DNA of 64,000 nucleotides from Deltaproteobacteria bacterium GWA2_38_16 (lineage in GTDB: Bacteria; Bdellovibrionota; JACOXK01; 2-02-FULL-40-11): positions 217,013 through 281,012 of the forward strand of contig MGPE01000005.1 of the NCBI GenBank assembly GCA_001797335.1. Reading direction: 5' to 3'. The stretch's first letter is position 1. The number at the start of each line of letters is the position of its first letter. A program made the translations under genes and the position numbers. The notes beneath the pieces were generated by a model. The model saw only the letters and a list, made by a program, of their open reading frames with translations, was not told the DNA's origin and ran no database searches. Below are positions 29,353-37,443 of this stretch, piece by piece.

Positions 29353-29712
29353 CTATTTAAAGAAGATCATTTTTAAAGAGATTAAAAACAAAACAACTCC
29401 AAAAATTTTTTCCAAGACAACGCTTGAAAGTGAGGTGGCACATTTTGCTCCCAGCCATCCGCCCAGAAAAAATCCAATACACACAAAGGCTGCAATTTTT
29501 AAATTTACATGTCCTTGTTGATAATACTGAAGGGCCGCCAGAAGTCCAATGGGAGGGACCATCAGGGCCAATGTTGTTCCTTGTGCTTCATGCTGTGATA
29601 GGCCAAATAAAAAAATAAGGGCTGGAATAATAATAATTCCCCCTCCAATACCAATGAGCCCACTTAAAGTCCCTGCCACAATTCCTAAGAGTGAATACCA
29701 CAGTATCATCAT
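29353..29712 (-). CDS. TauE/SafE-family transporter, half-size
   Basis: 119 residues with about four hydrophobic segments. The TauE/SafE hallmark LSGLIGIGGGIIIIPALIF is at the N-terminus, followed by QGTTLALMVPP. Typical members have about 250 residues with two such repeats; this one has a single repeat, so it would need to dimerise. It is convergent with rph, with one base between stops. Substrate (sulfite, sulfoacetate or other anion) is not assigned. Confidence 0.8.
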   Translation of the reverse strand: MMILWYSLLGIVAGTLSGLIGIGGGIIIIPALIFLFGLSQHEAQGTTLALMVPPIGLLAALQYYQQGHVNLKIAAFVCIGFFLGGWLGAKCATSLSSVVLEKIFGVVLFLISLKMIFFK

Positions 29713-29728
29713 CTATTTTTTCCTCCCT

Positions 29729-29754
29729 GTCATCCCCGATCAGATCGGGGATCT
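29729..29754 (+). repeat. Intergenic palindromic repeat
   Basis: GTCATCCCCGATC, then GATCGGGGATCT; near-perfect hairpin directly upstream of the minus-strand tauE-like gene. Confidence 0.85.
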
Positions 29755-29828
29755 AGTTTTATAGACATTATATGCTGGGGAGTGTAAATTTTAAATGACT
29801 ATTTTTTAAAAAAATATTAACATTTTTT

Positions 29829-29889
29829 GTCATTCCCGCGAAAGCGGGAATCTATAAGAATGGATCCCCCGGTCAAGCCGGGGGATGAC
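29829..29889. repeat. Composite pair of palindromic repeats
   Basis: A first hairpin (29829-29853: GTCATTCCCGC GAAA GCGGGAATCT) and a second inverted hairpin (29862-29889: GGATCCCCCGG, then CCGGGGGATGAC) form one unit. The same two-hairpin unit recurs inside aroE at 60555-60606. Confidence 0.88.
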
Positions 29890-29923
29890 AACGTAGTATT
29901 CGCCAAAATTGGAGTGATTATAA

Positions 29924-29998
29924 CGGGGTGTGGCTCAGCCTGGCTAGAGCACCTGCTTTGGGAGCAGGGAGTCGCCGGTTCAAATCCGGCCACCCCGA
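29924..29998 (+). tRNA. tRNA-Pro (anticodon UGG)
   Basis: Acceptor stem CGGGGTG / CACCCCG, anticodon stem CCTGC/GCAGG with loop TTTGGGA, T-arm CCGGTTCAAATCCGG. Discriminator A; CCA not encoded. Confidence 0.96.
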
Positions 29999-30006
29999 AA
30001 TTTTAG

Positions 30007-30408
30007 GTGATTTCCTTAGAAAAGCAAAAAGTATTAGAAGAGAGGATGCGAAAACTGGGGATCTTGGAACAAGATCTCGAAGAGTCTTTTGTCCGGTCTC
30101 AAGGAGCGGGAGGACAGAAGGTTAATAAAAGTTCTAGCTGCGTTCGACTAGTGCATCGCCCAACAGGGATTGAGGTAAAATGCCAGATCTCAAGACACCA
30201 GACAGAAAATCGTTTTTTAGCCCTCCGGATTTTATGTGATAAATACGAAACCCAGATACTAAAGGTCCAGTCTGAGAAAGATCGCGAAATCTATCGAATC
30301 CGAAAGCAAAAAAAACGTCGTTCCCGCCGATCTAAAGAAAAGATGCTGGCCGATAAAAAAGCGCATGCCCAGAAAAAACAACTCAGAAAAGTGATCAAAT
30401 ATCCTTGA
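30007..30408 (+). CDS. Peptide chain release factor-like protein (GGQ domain only)
   Basis: 133 residues carrying the class I release-factor catalytic loop SQGAGGQKVNKSSSCVRL (the GGQ that triggers peptidyl-tRNA hydrolysis), followed by ISRHQTENRFLALRIL and a very basic tail (QKKRRSRRSKEK). Codon-recognition domains are absent, so it resembles ribosome-rescue factors of the ArfB/C12orf65 type. The start is GTG, 8 bases after tRNA-Pro, without an evident ribosome site. Confidence 0.85.
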   Translation: MISLEKQKVLEERMRKLGILEQDLEESFVRSQGAGGQKVNKSSSCVRLVHRPTGIEVKCQISRHQTENRFLALRILCDKYETQILKVQSEKDREIYRIRKQKKRRSRRSKEKMLADKKAHAQKKQLRKVIKYP

Positions 30409-30454
30409 GTTTATTATGGGTTCTGGTAATGGTTTGAACTGCGGAGGGTCTCAT

Positions 30455-32161
30455 ATGACACTATCAAAAAAAAACAAAAACTTAGAAAAATTAGGAAAAG
30501 ATTATTGGGAGTTCCTAATGAAAGAAAATCCCACGTGGGCCACTTTCTTGGGAGACAAACGATATAATGATCGATTAGAAGAGATAGGCCCCAAGGCTCG
30601 CGCCAGATGTGTTGCCCAGCATAAAAAATTTTTAAAGCGTCTTAAAAAAATTAAACCTACTCAGCTGTCTTATGCAGAAAAAATCTCATATTCCATCTTA
30701 AAATTAAAACTTAAAGAATATATTGATGCGCAAAAATATAAGGATTGGGAATGGAATATGGATCATTTATTTGGTCTTCATATTCAACTTATGGATCTTT
30801 TAGAAATTCATCCTTTAAAGACCAAGAAAAATTATCAAGATCTCTTAAGCCGTTATAAACAAATTCCAAAAGCATTTGACCAGTTTTTAGGAGACTTAAG
30901 AGTAGGGCTAAAGTCGGGAAGGGTGGCTCCTTATGTTGCTTATGATAGAACACTAAAACAACTGGAACAATTTTTGGCTCAAAAGCCCATGGAGTGCCGT
31001 TTTTCAGATGCAGTCAAAAATTTTCCAAAAACCTTTTTAGAAAAAGATAAGCAAAAATTAAGAGGCGATTTTGAAAAAGTGATTACCACATCTGTGGTTC
31101 CTGCTTATCAAAAATTTCATCAATTCCTAAAGGAGGAATATCAGGGAAAAGCCCGGCGAGAAGTGGGGGTTTCTGCTATTCCTGGAGGGAGAGAAAATTA
31201 TTGTTTTAGAGTTAAAGTCAATACGACTACTGATAAGACTCCAGAAGAATTGCATCAGTTGGGTTTAGAGGAGCTCGAGAAAAATAAGGAAGAAATTTTA
31301 GCCATTTCTCGAAAATTAGGGCATTCGGGGGACTTAAAAAGTTTTCTAGAACAAATTAAGGGAGATCGTGCCAATTATTTTACCTCTCGAGAAGCACTGA
31401 TGAATAAGCATCAAACAACTCTAGAGGGAATGAAGACACTGCTTCCAAAATATTTTGGAAAGCTTCCTTCTATTCCTTTTGAAATTAAGGAAATGGAAGC
31501 GTATAAAGCTCCGTCTGCTCCGGCTGCGTATTATTATCCTCCCGCGGAAGATGGATCTAGACCTGGTATTTTTTGGATGAATACGCATAAACCAGAAGAC
31601 TGGGCCAATTATTCTATGGAAACCTTGGCCTTTCATGAGGCTATCCCTGGGCATCACTTACAAATTTCCCTAGCAACCGAACAAAAAAATATTCCTCAGT
31701 TTCAGCGCCATATTGGATTTACCGCCTATGTAGAAGGATGGGCTCATTATACGGAACGGTTGGCCGATGAAATGGGAGCATATTCTTCTGATCTGCAACG
31801 GGTGGGAATGCTCATGGATCAAGCCTGGAGAGCGATTCGGCTCGTCGTAGATACGGGAATTCATTACTTGGGATGGTCTAGAGAAAAAGCTCTGAACTTT
31901 ATGCGGGAAACCAGAACTGCTAACGACATGGAAATGAATAATGAAATTGATCGTTATATCGTATGGCCAGGACAAGCCCTGGCTTATAAAGTAGGACAGC
32001 GAACCATTTATGATTTAAGAGAGTGGGCCAAGGGGCAATTGAAGGATAAATTTGATATCCGCGGATTTCACGATGTGGTTCTCTTAAGTGGTCCTGTTCC
32101 CTTGACGACCCTAAAGGACATGATAGAAGACTGGGTGGAGACAAAACAAAAGAATGTCTAA
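30455..32161 (+). CDS. DUF885-family putative metallopeptidase
   Basis: 568 residues from ATG 30455, chosen because GGAGGG ends 6 bases upstream. The family's zinc-like motif is FHEAIPGHHLQIS, followed by the helper Glu in AYVEGWAHYTERL, and the C-terminal ANDMEMNNEIDRYIVWPGQALAYKVG is a strong DUF885 signature. No signal peptide. Members resemble M-type peptidases, but substrates are largely unknown. It overlaps hldD by 8 bases. Confidence 0.88.
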   Translation: MTLSKKNKNLEKLGKDYWEFLMKENPTWATFLGDKRYNDRLEEIGPKARARCVAQHKKFLKRLKKIKPTQLSYAEKISYSILKLKLKEYIDAQKYKDWEWNMDHLFGLHIQLMDLLEIHPLKTKKNYQDLLSRYKQIPKAFDQFLGDLRVGLKSGRVAPYVAYDRTLKQLEQFLAQKPMECRFSDAVKNFPKTFLEKDKQKLRGDFEKVITTSVVPAYQKFHQFLKEEYQGKARREVGVSAIPGGRENYCFRVKVNTTTDKTPEELHQLGLEELEKNKEEILAISRKLGHSGDLKSFLEQIKGDRANYFTSREALMNKHQTTLEGMKTLLPKYFGKLPSIPFEIKEMEAYKAPSAPAAYYYPPAEDGSRPGIFWMNTHKPEDWANYSMETLAFHEAIPGHHLQISLATEQKNIPQFQRHIGFTAYVEGWAHYTERLADEMGAYSSDLQRVGMLMDQAWRAIRLVVDTGIHYLGWSREKALNFMRETRTANDMEMNNEIDRYIVWPGQALAYKVGQRTIYDLREWAKGQLKDKFDIRGFHDVVLLSGPVPLTTLKDMIEDWVETKQKNV

Positions 32162-33125
32162 ACCTATTTTAGTGACTGGAGCCGCAGGATTTATTGGAAG
32201 CGCTTTTGTAGAATCCTGTAATCGATTGAATATTCCTGTTATTTCTGTAGATGAGCCCACTTATTTTACGTCTCGATCAGAGCATAAAGCATTGCAATTT
32301 GGACAGATTATTGATCGAGAGAGATTATTTGAGTGGTTAGAAAGCAAACGTCCTGTGCTTTCAGCCATTGTTCATATAGGGGCTTGCACAGATACAACCG
32401 AAATGGACGAAGCCTACCTTTCTAAAATGAATTTAGAGTATACAAAAAAAATATGGGAGTATGCAACAAAGCATGCCCTTCCTTTAGTCTATGCGAGCAG
32501 TGCAGCAACCTATGGAGATGGAGCTTTAGGATATGATGATGATGAGCGTTTGATTCCAAAACTAAAACCCATGAATCCTTATGGGGAATCTAAACAACAG
32601 TTTGATCTCTGGGCATTGGAACAAGAAAAACAAGGAAAGCATCCCCCCAGTTGGAGTGGGTTTAAATTTTTTAATGTGTATGGATTTGGTGAACGGCATA
32701 AAGAAAAAATGTCTTCTGTCGTGATTCAGGCGTTTGATCAAATTAATCAAAAAGGATTTATTAAACTTTTTAAAAGCCATCGTGAGGGAATTCCTCATGG
32801 CCATCAGGAAAGAGATTTTGTGTATGTGGGAGATGTGATCCAAGTCCTTCACTTTGCTCTTCAAAAACCCATCCAACGAGGGATTTATAATTTAGGGACA
32901 GGAAAAGCCCGAACTTTTTTAGATTTGGCCCGAGCCGTTTTTAAAGAGCTTCACAAACCAGAAAAGATTGAGTTTATGGATACGCCCATTCAAATTCGTG
33001 GGCGGTATCAGTATTTTACCCAAGCCAAAATGGATCGATTAAAAGCGCAAGGATACCACACGCCTTTTACCAGCCTGGAAGAGGGTATTCATCAGTATAT
33101 TCAAAAGTTACACAAATTTTATTAA
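32154..33125 (+). CDS. hldD: ADP-L-glycero-D-manno-heptose-6-epimerase
   Basis: Makes the ADP-heptose used in the inner core of lipopolysaccharide. 323 residues with TGAAGFIGSAFVE (NADP Rossmann), the HldD-specific IGACTDTTEMD, catalytic YASSAATYGDG and YxxxK in NPYGESKQQFD, then FFNVYGFGERHK and the SHREGIPHGHQERDFVYV loop. It is the clearest single indicator of a Gram-negative cell with heptose-containing LPS. No other LPS core gene adjoins it. Confidence 0.95.
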   Translation: MSKPILVTGAAGFIGSAFVESCNRLNIPVISVDEPTYFTSRSEHKALQFGQIIDRERLFEWLESKRPVLSAIVHIGACTDTTEMDEAYLSKMNLEYTKKIWEYATKHALPLVYASSAATYGDGALGYDDDERLIPKLKPMNPYGESKQQFDLWALEQEKQGKHPPSWSGFKFFNVYGFGERHKEKMSSVVIQAFDQINQKGFIKLFKSHREGIPHGHQERDFVYVGDVIQVLHFALQKPIQRGIYNLGTGKARTFLDLARAVFKELHKPEKIEFMDTPIQIRGRYQYFTQAKMDRLKAQGYHTPFTSLEEGIHQYIQKLHKFY

Positions 33126-33136
33126 AGGAGGTACTC

Positions 33137-33763
33137 ATGTTAGAAAAAATTATGCCTAGGGAAGGTCGATTTTTCGATCTTTTTGAGCAAATTTCTGCTT
33201 TAATTGTTGAGGGGGCCATTGAGTTTCGAGAAATGCTCAATCATCTTCCTCAAGCTGAAAAACATTCTCAAAACATTAAAGATATAGAACATAAGGCAGA
33301 CGAAATTACACATAAAACAGTAGAGATGCTTCATAAAACATTTATTACCCCTCTCGATCGGGACGATATTCATAAACTCATTACGGGATTAGATGATATT
33401 TTAGATTATATTGAGGCCTGTTCTCAGCGTATGTTTTTGTATGGAGTGACTAAGGTGACGCCTGAGGCTTTTCAACTGGCTGATGTGTGTGTTCGCTCGG
33501 CTGAGTGTATTCAGAAAGCAGTTTCAGGATTAAAAAATTTAAAACATCCAGAAGGAGTGATTAAGGACTGTGTGGAGATTAATCGATTAGAAAATGAGGC
33601 AGATTATCTTTTAAGAATTGCGATTGCCAAACTCTTTAAAGAAGAACCAGATGTGAGGCAAGTCATTATGCTTAAAGAAGTGTATGATTTTTTAGAGACC
33701 GCAACCGATCGATGTGAAGATGTGGCCAATACTATTGAAGGGATCGTCCTCGAATATGCATGA
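33137..33763 (+). CDS. DUF47/PhoU-like phosphate transport regulator
   Basis: 208 residues, all-helical, of the DUF47 family. Recognisable segments: EHKADEITHKTVEMLHKTFITPLDRDDIHKLI and LKEVYDFLETATDRCEDVANTIEGIVLEYA at the end. It has a strong AAAGGAGG site. DUF47 genes commonly precede low-affinity phosphate transporters and are thought to control them; here the transporter start overlaps its stop by 8 bases. Confidence 0.93.
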   Translation: MLEKIMPREGRFFDLFEQISALIVEGAIEFREMLNHLPQAEKHSQNIKDIEHKADEITHKTVEMLHKTFITPLDRDDIHKLITGLDDILDYIEACSQRMFLYGVTKVTPEAFQLADVCVRSAECIQKAVSGLKNLKHPEGVIKDCVEINRLENEADYLLRIAIAKLFKEEPDVRQVIMLKEVYDFLETATDRCEDVANTIEGIVLEYA

Positions 33764-34751
33764 GCTTTGGTTTATTATCATCATTATTGCTGTTGCTTTG
33801 ATCTTTGATTTTATCAATGGTTTTCATGATGCGGCTAATTCCATTGCCACCATTGTTTCTACCCGTGTGCTTCGTCCTCACCAGGCAGTTATCTGGGCTG
33901 CTTTTTTTAATTTTGTTGCTTTTTTATTTTTTGGACTTCATGTGGCCAATACTATTGGAAAGGGGGTGGTAGATCCTACCATTATTGATCCTGTGGTTGT
34001 TGTAGCTGCATTGGTTGGTGCCATCGCCTGGGATTTGATTACTTGGTATTATGGAATTCCATCCAGTTCTTCCCATGCCTTAATTGGAGGATTAGCAGGC
34101 GCAGCCGTAGCAAAATCTGGGATTTCTGCTTTAAATTCAGCAGGATTTATTAAAATTAGCGTCTCTATTGTGCTCTCTCCTCTTATTGGATTTATGCTGG
34201 CATTTATTTTTATGTTTTTAGTTTCTTTGATTTTTTTTAGAACTATCCCTCGTAAGATTGATCAATGGTTTAGGCTCTTACAATTTTTTTCCGCCTCATT
34301 ATATAGCTTAGGGCACGGAGGCAATGATGCTCAAAAAACCATGGGTATTATTGCGGTTCTTCTTTTCTCAGCAGGTTTTTTAGGGCCCACATTTCATATT
34401 CCCTTGTGGATTGTGCTTTCCTGTCATGCTGCGATGGGGTTAGGAACCCTTTTTGGAGGATGGAGAATTGTTAAAACCATGGGAATGAAGATTACAAAAT
34501 TGAAACCTATCGGAGGGTTTTGTGCGGAAACCGCCGGTGCTTGTACACTCTTTTTTGCAACAGGTTTAGGAATTCCAGTTTCAACCACTCATACCATTAC
34601 AGGTTCTATTATGGGAGTAGGGGCAGTTACCAAATTCTCTGCGGTTCGATGGGGAGTTGCAGAACGGATTATCTGGGCGTGGATTTTTACCATTCCAGCC
34701 TCTGCTTTTATTGCTGCTGTAACGTGGTCTTTAACGCATATTTGGTTTTAA
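33756..34751 (+). CDS. Pit-family inorganic phosphate transporter
   Basis: 331 residues from ATG 33756, which overlaps the DUF47 stop; an upstream in-frame Met exists only inside that gene. The two inverted Pit repeats are visible: DFINGFHDAANSIATIVSTRVL with PSSSHALIGGLAGA, and LYSLGHGGNDAQKTMGIIA with PVSTTHTITGSIMGVG. About ten membrane segments. Cotransports phosphate with a cation across the inner membrane. Its stop shares TTAA with the convergent lysC stop. Confidence 0.95.
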   Translation: MHELWFIIIIIAVALIFDFINGFHDAANSIATIVSTRVLRPHQAVIWAAFFNFVAFLFFGLHVANTIGKGVVDPTIIDPVVVVAALVGAIAWDLITWYYGIPSSSSHALIGGLAGAAVAKSGISALNSAGFIKISVSIVLSPLIGFMLAFIFMFLVSLIFFRTIPRKIDQWFRLLQFFSASLYSLGHGGNDAQKTMGIIAVLLFSAGFLGPTFHIPLWIVLSCHAAMGLGTLFGGWRIVKTMGMKITKLKPIGGFCAETAGACTLFFATGLGIPVSTTHTITGSIMGVGAVTKFSAVRWGVAERIIWAWIFTIPASAFIAAVTWSLTHIWF

Positions 34752-36049
34752 CACTGAAAAAATTCTTTGTGTAAAACCGTTAAAGCATTTTTGGTCTGAC
34801 TTTCTTTCAATAGGAAACTTAAATTAATTTTAGAGGCTCCCAACGAAACCATTCTGACTGGAATTTCATGTTGGCTTAATATAGAAAAGATACGAGCAGG
34901 AACCGTGTGGTCTTGTCTTAATCCTTCCCCCACAACACTCATAATAGACTGATGCTTTTCAACCGATACTTCGGAAAATGTTTCAAGCTCTGATACGATG
35001 GAGGAAAGATGCTGTTCATTATCGATAGTGAGTGAGACAGATACTTCAGAAGTTGAGACCATATCTACAGAGGTTTTGTGTCTTGAAAATATTTCAAAAA
35101 TGCGTGCTAGAAAACCGTATTGATCGAGCATTCGGGTGGAAGTGATATTAATAACAATTAACCCATTTCGGTGAGCAATGGCTTTGACCGTCCCTTGAGT
35201 TTTTGGAGTATGTTTGTAAACCGTCGTTCCAGGATGAGAAGGATCATTGGTATTTAAAATTCGAACTGGGATATTTTTTTCCATGGCTGGAAGCATCGTG
35301 GCAGGATGAATGACTTTAGCTCCATAGTATGCCAGTTCTGAGGCTTCCTCAAAACTCATTTCTCGAATGGGTTTTGCATCGGGGACCATTCTAGGATCTG
35401 TGGTCATGATGCCACTGACATCTGTCCAAATTTGAATTTCTGTTGCATGAAGTGCTGCCCCAAAAAGAGATGCAGAATAATCACTGCCCCCCCTACCCAG
35501 AGTGGTGATGTTTCCCTCTGGATCTTTAGCGATAAATCCTGTAGTGACAATAATTTTATCTTTATAAGAAAGAACAGCTTTTTGGATATCTTGATAAGAT
35601 TCTTTAAGGGGTGTGGCGTGTCCAAAATTTGAATTGGTTTTAAGTCCTAAATCATAAGAAGGAACATAAAGAGAAGAGGTAAAGTAATTTCCAATAATTT
35701 TTGCTGAGCAGCGTTCTCCAAAAGAAAGAATCCGATCTTTAGTTCTCAAACTACATTCTTGAAGAAGATGAATGCCTTGAAGAAGTTGAGTAAGTTCTTG
35801 AAATTCCTCATTCAATAGATCTTTTGAAAGTCCTAACTCGTGTAAAACGGTGAGATGCCTTTCTTGAAATTCAGCGATGTTATAGTCCGTCATTCCAGAA
35901 CAAAGATCAGTGAGGTGATGGGTGATACCACTTAAGGCTGAGACAACAACCAAAGGGTTTCGTGAACGTTGAGAGGAAACAATGTCATGTACTTTTTTAA
36001 TTTGTGAAGCGTTTCCAACCGATGTGCCTCCAAACTTCATAATGATCAT
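34748..36049 (-). CDS. lysC: Aspartate kinase
   Basis: Phosphorylates aspartate at the head of lysine, threonine and methionine synthesis. 433 residues with N-terminal KFGGTSVGNA, the FIAKDPEGNITTLGRGGSDYSA catalytic stretch, and two C-terminal ACT domains (INITSTRMLDQYGFLARIFEIF and ARIFSILSQHEIPVRMVS), where lysine or threonine feedback acts. It overlaps lysA by 4 bases; lysA is upstream in the transcript. No lysine riboswitch is visible ahead of the pair. Confidence 0.96.
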   Translation of the reverse strand: MIIMKFGGTSVGNASQIKKVHDIVSSQRSRNPLVVVSALSGITHHLTDLCSGMTDYNIAEFQERHLTVLHELGLSKDLLNEEFQELTQLLQGIHLLQECSLRTKDRILSFGERCSAKIIGNYFTSSLYVPSYDLGLKTNSNFGHATPLKESYQDIQKAVLSYKDKIIVTTGFIAKDPEGNITTLGRGGSDYSASLFGAALHATEIQIWTDVSGIMTTDPRMVPDAKPIREMSFEEASELAYYGAKVIHPATMLPAMEKNIPVRILNTNDPSHPGTTVYKHTPKTQGTVKAIAHRNGLIVINITSTRMLDQYGFLARIFEIFSRHKTSVDMVSTSEVSVSLTIDNEQHLSSIVSELETFSEVSVEKHQSIMSVVGEGLRQDHTVPARIFSILSQHEIPVRMVSLGASKINLSFLLKESQTKNALTVLHKEFFQC

Positions 36050-37293
36050 AGGGTTTCACCTCGAATTAAATCTTCGAAAGATTCGCGACGGCGGCAAATT
36101 TTAAATTTCCCCCCACTGACCAAAACCTCTGCGGCTCGGGGGCGGGAATTATAATTTGAGGACATCGAAAATCCATAAGCTCCTGCACTCATAATAGCCA
36201 AACAATCTCCTGGATGTAAGGGGATGAGTTTTCTATTTTTTCCTAAGAAATCTCCAGATTCGCAAATAGGTCCCACAATATCTACGGACGTCATCCCGAG
36301 CGAAGCGAGGGATCTTTGCACGGGCCAAATGTCTTGATAGGCTCCGTAGAGAGTAGGGCGAATCAAATCATTCATGGCGCCATCCACAATTACAAAGTTT
36401 TTCTGAGGCATGTTTTTGGTATACAGAACTTTTGTGAGCAATATCCCTGCATTTCCCACAATAGCTCTTCCTGGCTCAATCAGAAGTTTTAGTTTCAGGT
36501 CTTTTAATTCTTTTAGGGCTGAGGTGATATATTGTTGAGGAGAGGGAGGTTCTTCATGGGTGTAGGGGATTCCTAGTCCACCTCCTAAATTGATATGTTC
36601 CAGAGATAAACCAAATGATTTTATTTTTAGAATAATTTTTTTAAGTTCTTTAATGGTTTCAAGAATGGGAGAAAGGCTAAGCATTTGAGATCCAATATGG
36701 CAATCAAGCCCTGTAAAATGAATGTGGGTATAATTTTTATGATGTTTATATAAGTCAATGGCTTCACGAATAGGAATTCCAAATTTATTTTCTTTAAGGC
36801 CCGTAGCAATGTAGGGATGGGTTTTGGGATTGATGTTTGGGTTTACTCGTAAAGACACGGGGGCTTTTTTTCGAAGTTTTCGAGCCAGGGTGTTTATAGC
36901 GTCTAGTTCTTGGGATGATTCTACATTAAAGCAGAGAATATTTTTTTGAAGAGCATATCGTATTTCTTCATCTTTTTTTCCAACACCCGAGAAAACTACT
37001 TTTTTAGGATCTCCACCGGATTTGATAACGCGAAAGAGTTCTCCTCCTGAAACAATATCAAACCCAGCTTCTAATTTGGCTAAGAGTTTTAAAATGGATA
37101 TATTGGAATTGGCTTTAACAGAATAGCACACCAGATGTGGAGAATTTTGAAATGATTTTTGAAATGCTTTAAAATGTCTTTCGATGGTGGCTTGGCTATA
37201 GACATAACAAGGCGTTTTGACATGCTCGGCAATGTGGGCCAGAGAAACTTCTTCACAAAAGAGAGTATTTTTTTTATAGTGAAAATAATGCAT
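36046..37293 (-). CDS. lysA: Diaminopimelate decarboxylase
   Basis: Final step of lysine synthesis. 415 residues; PLP lysine Lys60 (CYSVKANSN), HIGSQMLSLSP, the glycine loop NLGGGLGIPY, EPGRAIVGNAG, and the catalytic CESGDFL segment in VGPICESGDFLGKNR. A 26-base palindromic repeat (36290-36315) encodes residues about 327-335 (RSLASLGMT) between PVQ and VDIVGP, a loop where family members normally run straight on. The enzyme otherwise keeps all key residues, so it is probably active. Confidence 0.95.
   Translation of the reverse strand: MHYFHYKKNTLFCEEVSLAHIAEHVKTPCYVYSQATIERHFKAFQKSFQNSPHLVCYSVKANSNISILKLLAKLEAGFDIVSGGELFRVIKSGGDPKKVVFSGVGKKDEEIRYALQKNILCFNVESSQELDAINTLARKLRKKAPVSLRVNPNINPKTHPYIATGLKENKFGIPIREAIDLYKHHKNYTHIHFTGLDCHIGSQMLSLSPILETIKELKKIILKIKSFGLSLEHINLGGGLGIPYTHEEPPSPQQYITSALKELKDLKLKLLIEPGRAIVGNAGILLTKVLYTKNMPQKNFVIVDGAMNDLIRPTLYGAYQDIWPVQRSLASLGMTSVDIVGPICESGDFLGKNRKLIPLHPGDCLAIMSAGAYGFSMSSNYNSRPRAAEVLVSGGKFKICRRRESFEDLIRGETL
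36290..36315 (+). repeat. Palindromic repeat inside lysA
   Basis: GTCATCCCGAGCGAAGCGAG, then GGATCT; translated antisense as part of LysA. Confidence 0.87.
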
Positions 37294-37325
37294 AAGATTA
37301 AAGAATATTAAGTATCAAAAAAACA

Positions 37326-37355
37326 TTGAAAAAACAAATAGTTTGTAGATATTAT
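37326..37355 (+). promoter_or_regulatory. Sigma-70 promoter for tRNA-Arg
   Basis: TTGAAA (37326-37331) and TATTAT (37350-37355) with 18 bases spacing; start predicted about 10 bases before the tRNA. Confidence 0.6.
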
Positions 37356-37371
37356 TCATGTTTAACATTAT

Positions 37372-37443
37372 GCGCCTATAGTTCAATGGATAGAGCGTAA
37401 GCCTCCGAAGCTTAAGATGGTGGTTCGACTCCACCTAGGCGCA
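37372..37443 (+). tRNA. tRNA-Arg (anticodon CCG)
   Basis: Acceptor stem GCGCCTA / TAGGCGC, anticodon stem TAAGC/GCTTA with loop CTCCGAA, T-arm GGTGGTTCGACTCCACC. Discriminator A; CCA not encoded. Its 3' half overlaps the end of the minus-strand GT87 gene. Confidence 0.95.

Noticed and set aside
29353-29712. Half-size TauE as a broken pseudogene
   Set aside because: The single repeat is complete with no frameshift or remnant of a second half nearby; half-size members are known.
37294-37371. Lysine riboswitch ahead of lysA-lysC
   Set aside because: On the minus strand only about 78 bases separate the lysA start from the tRNA-Arg gene, too short for the roughly 170-base aptamer, and no conserved pairing was seen.
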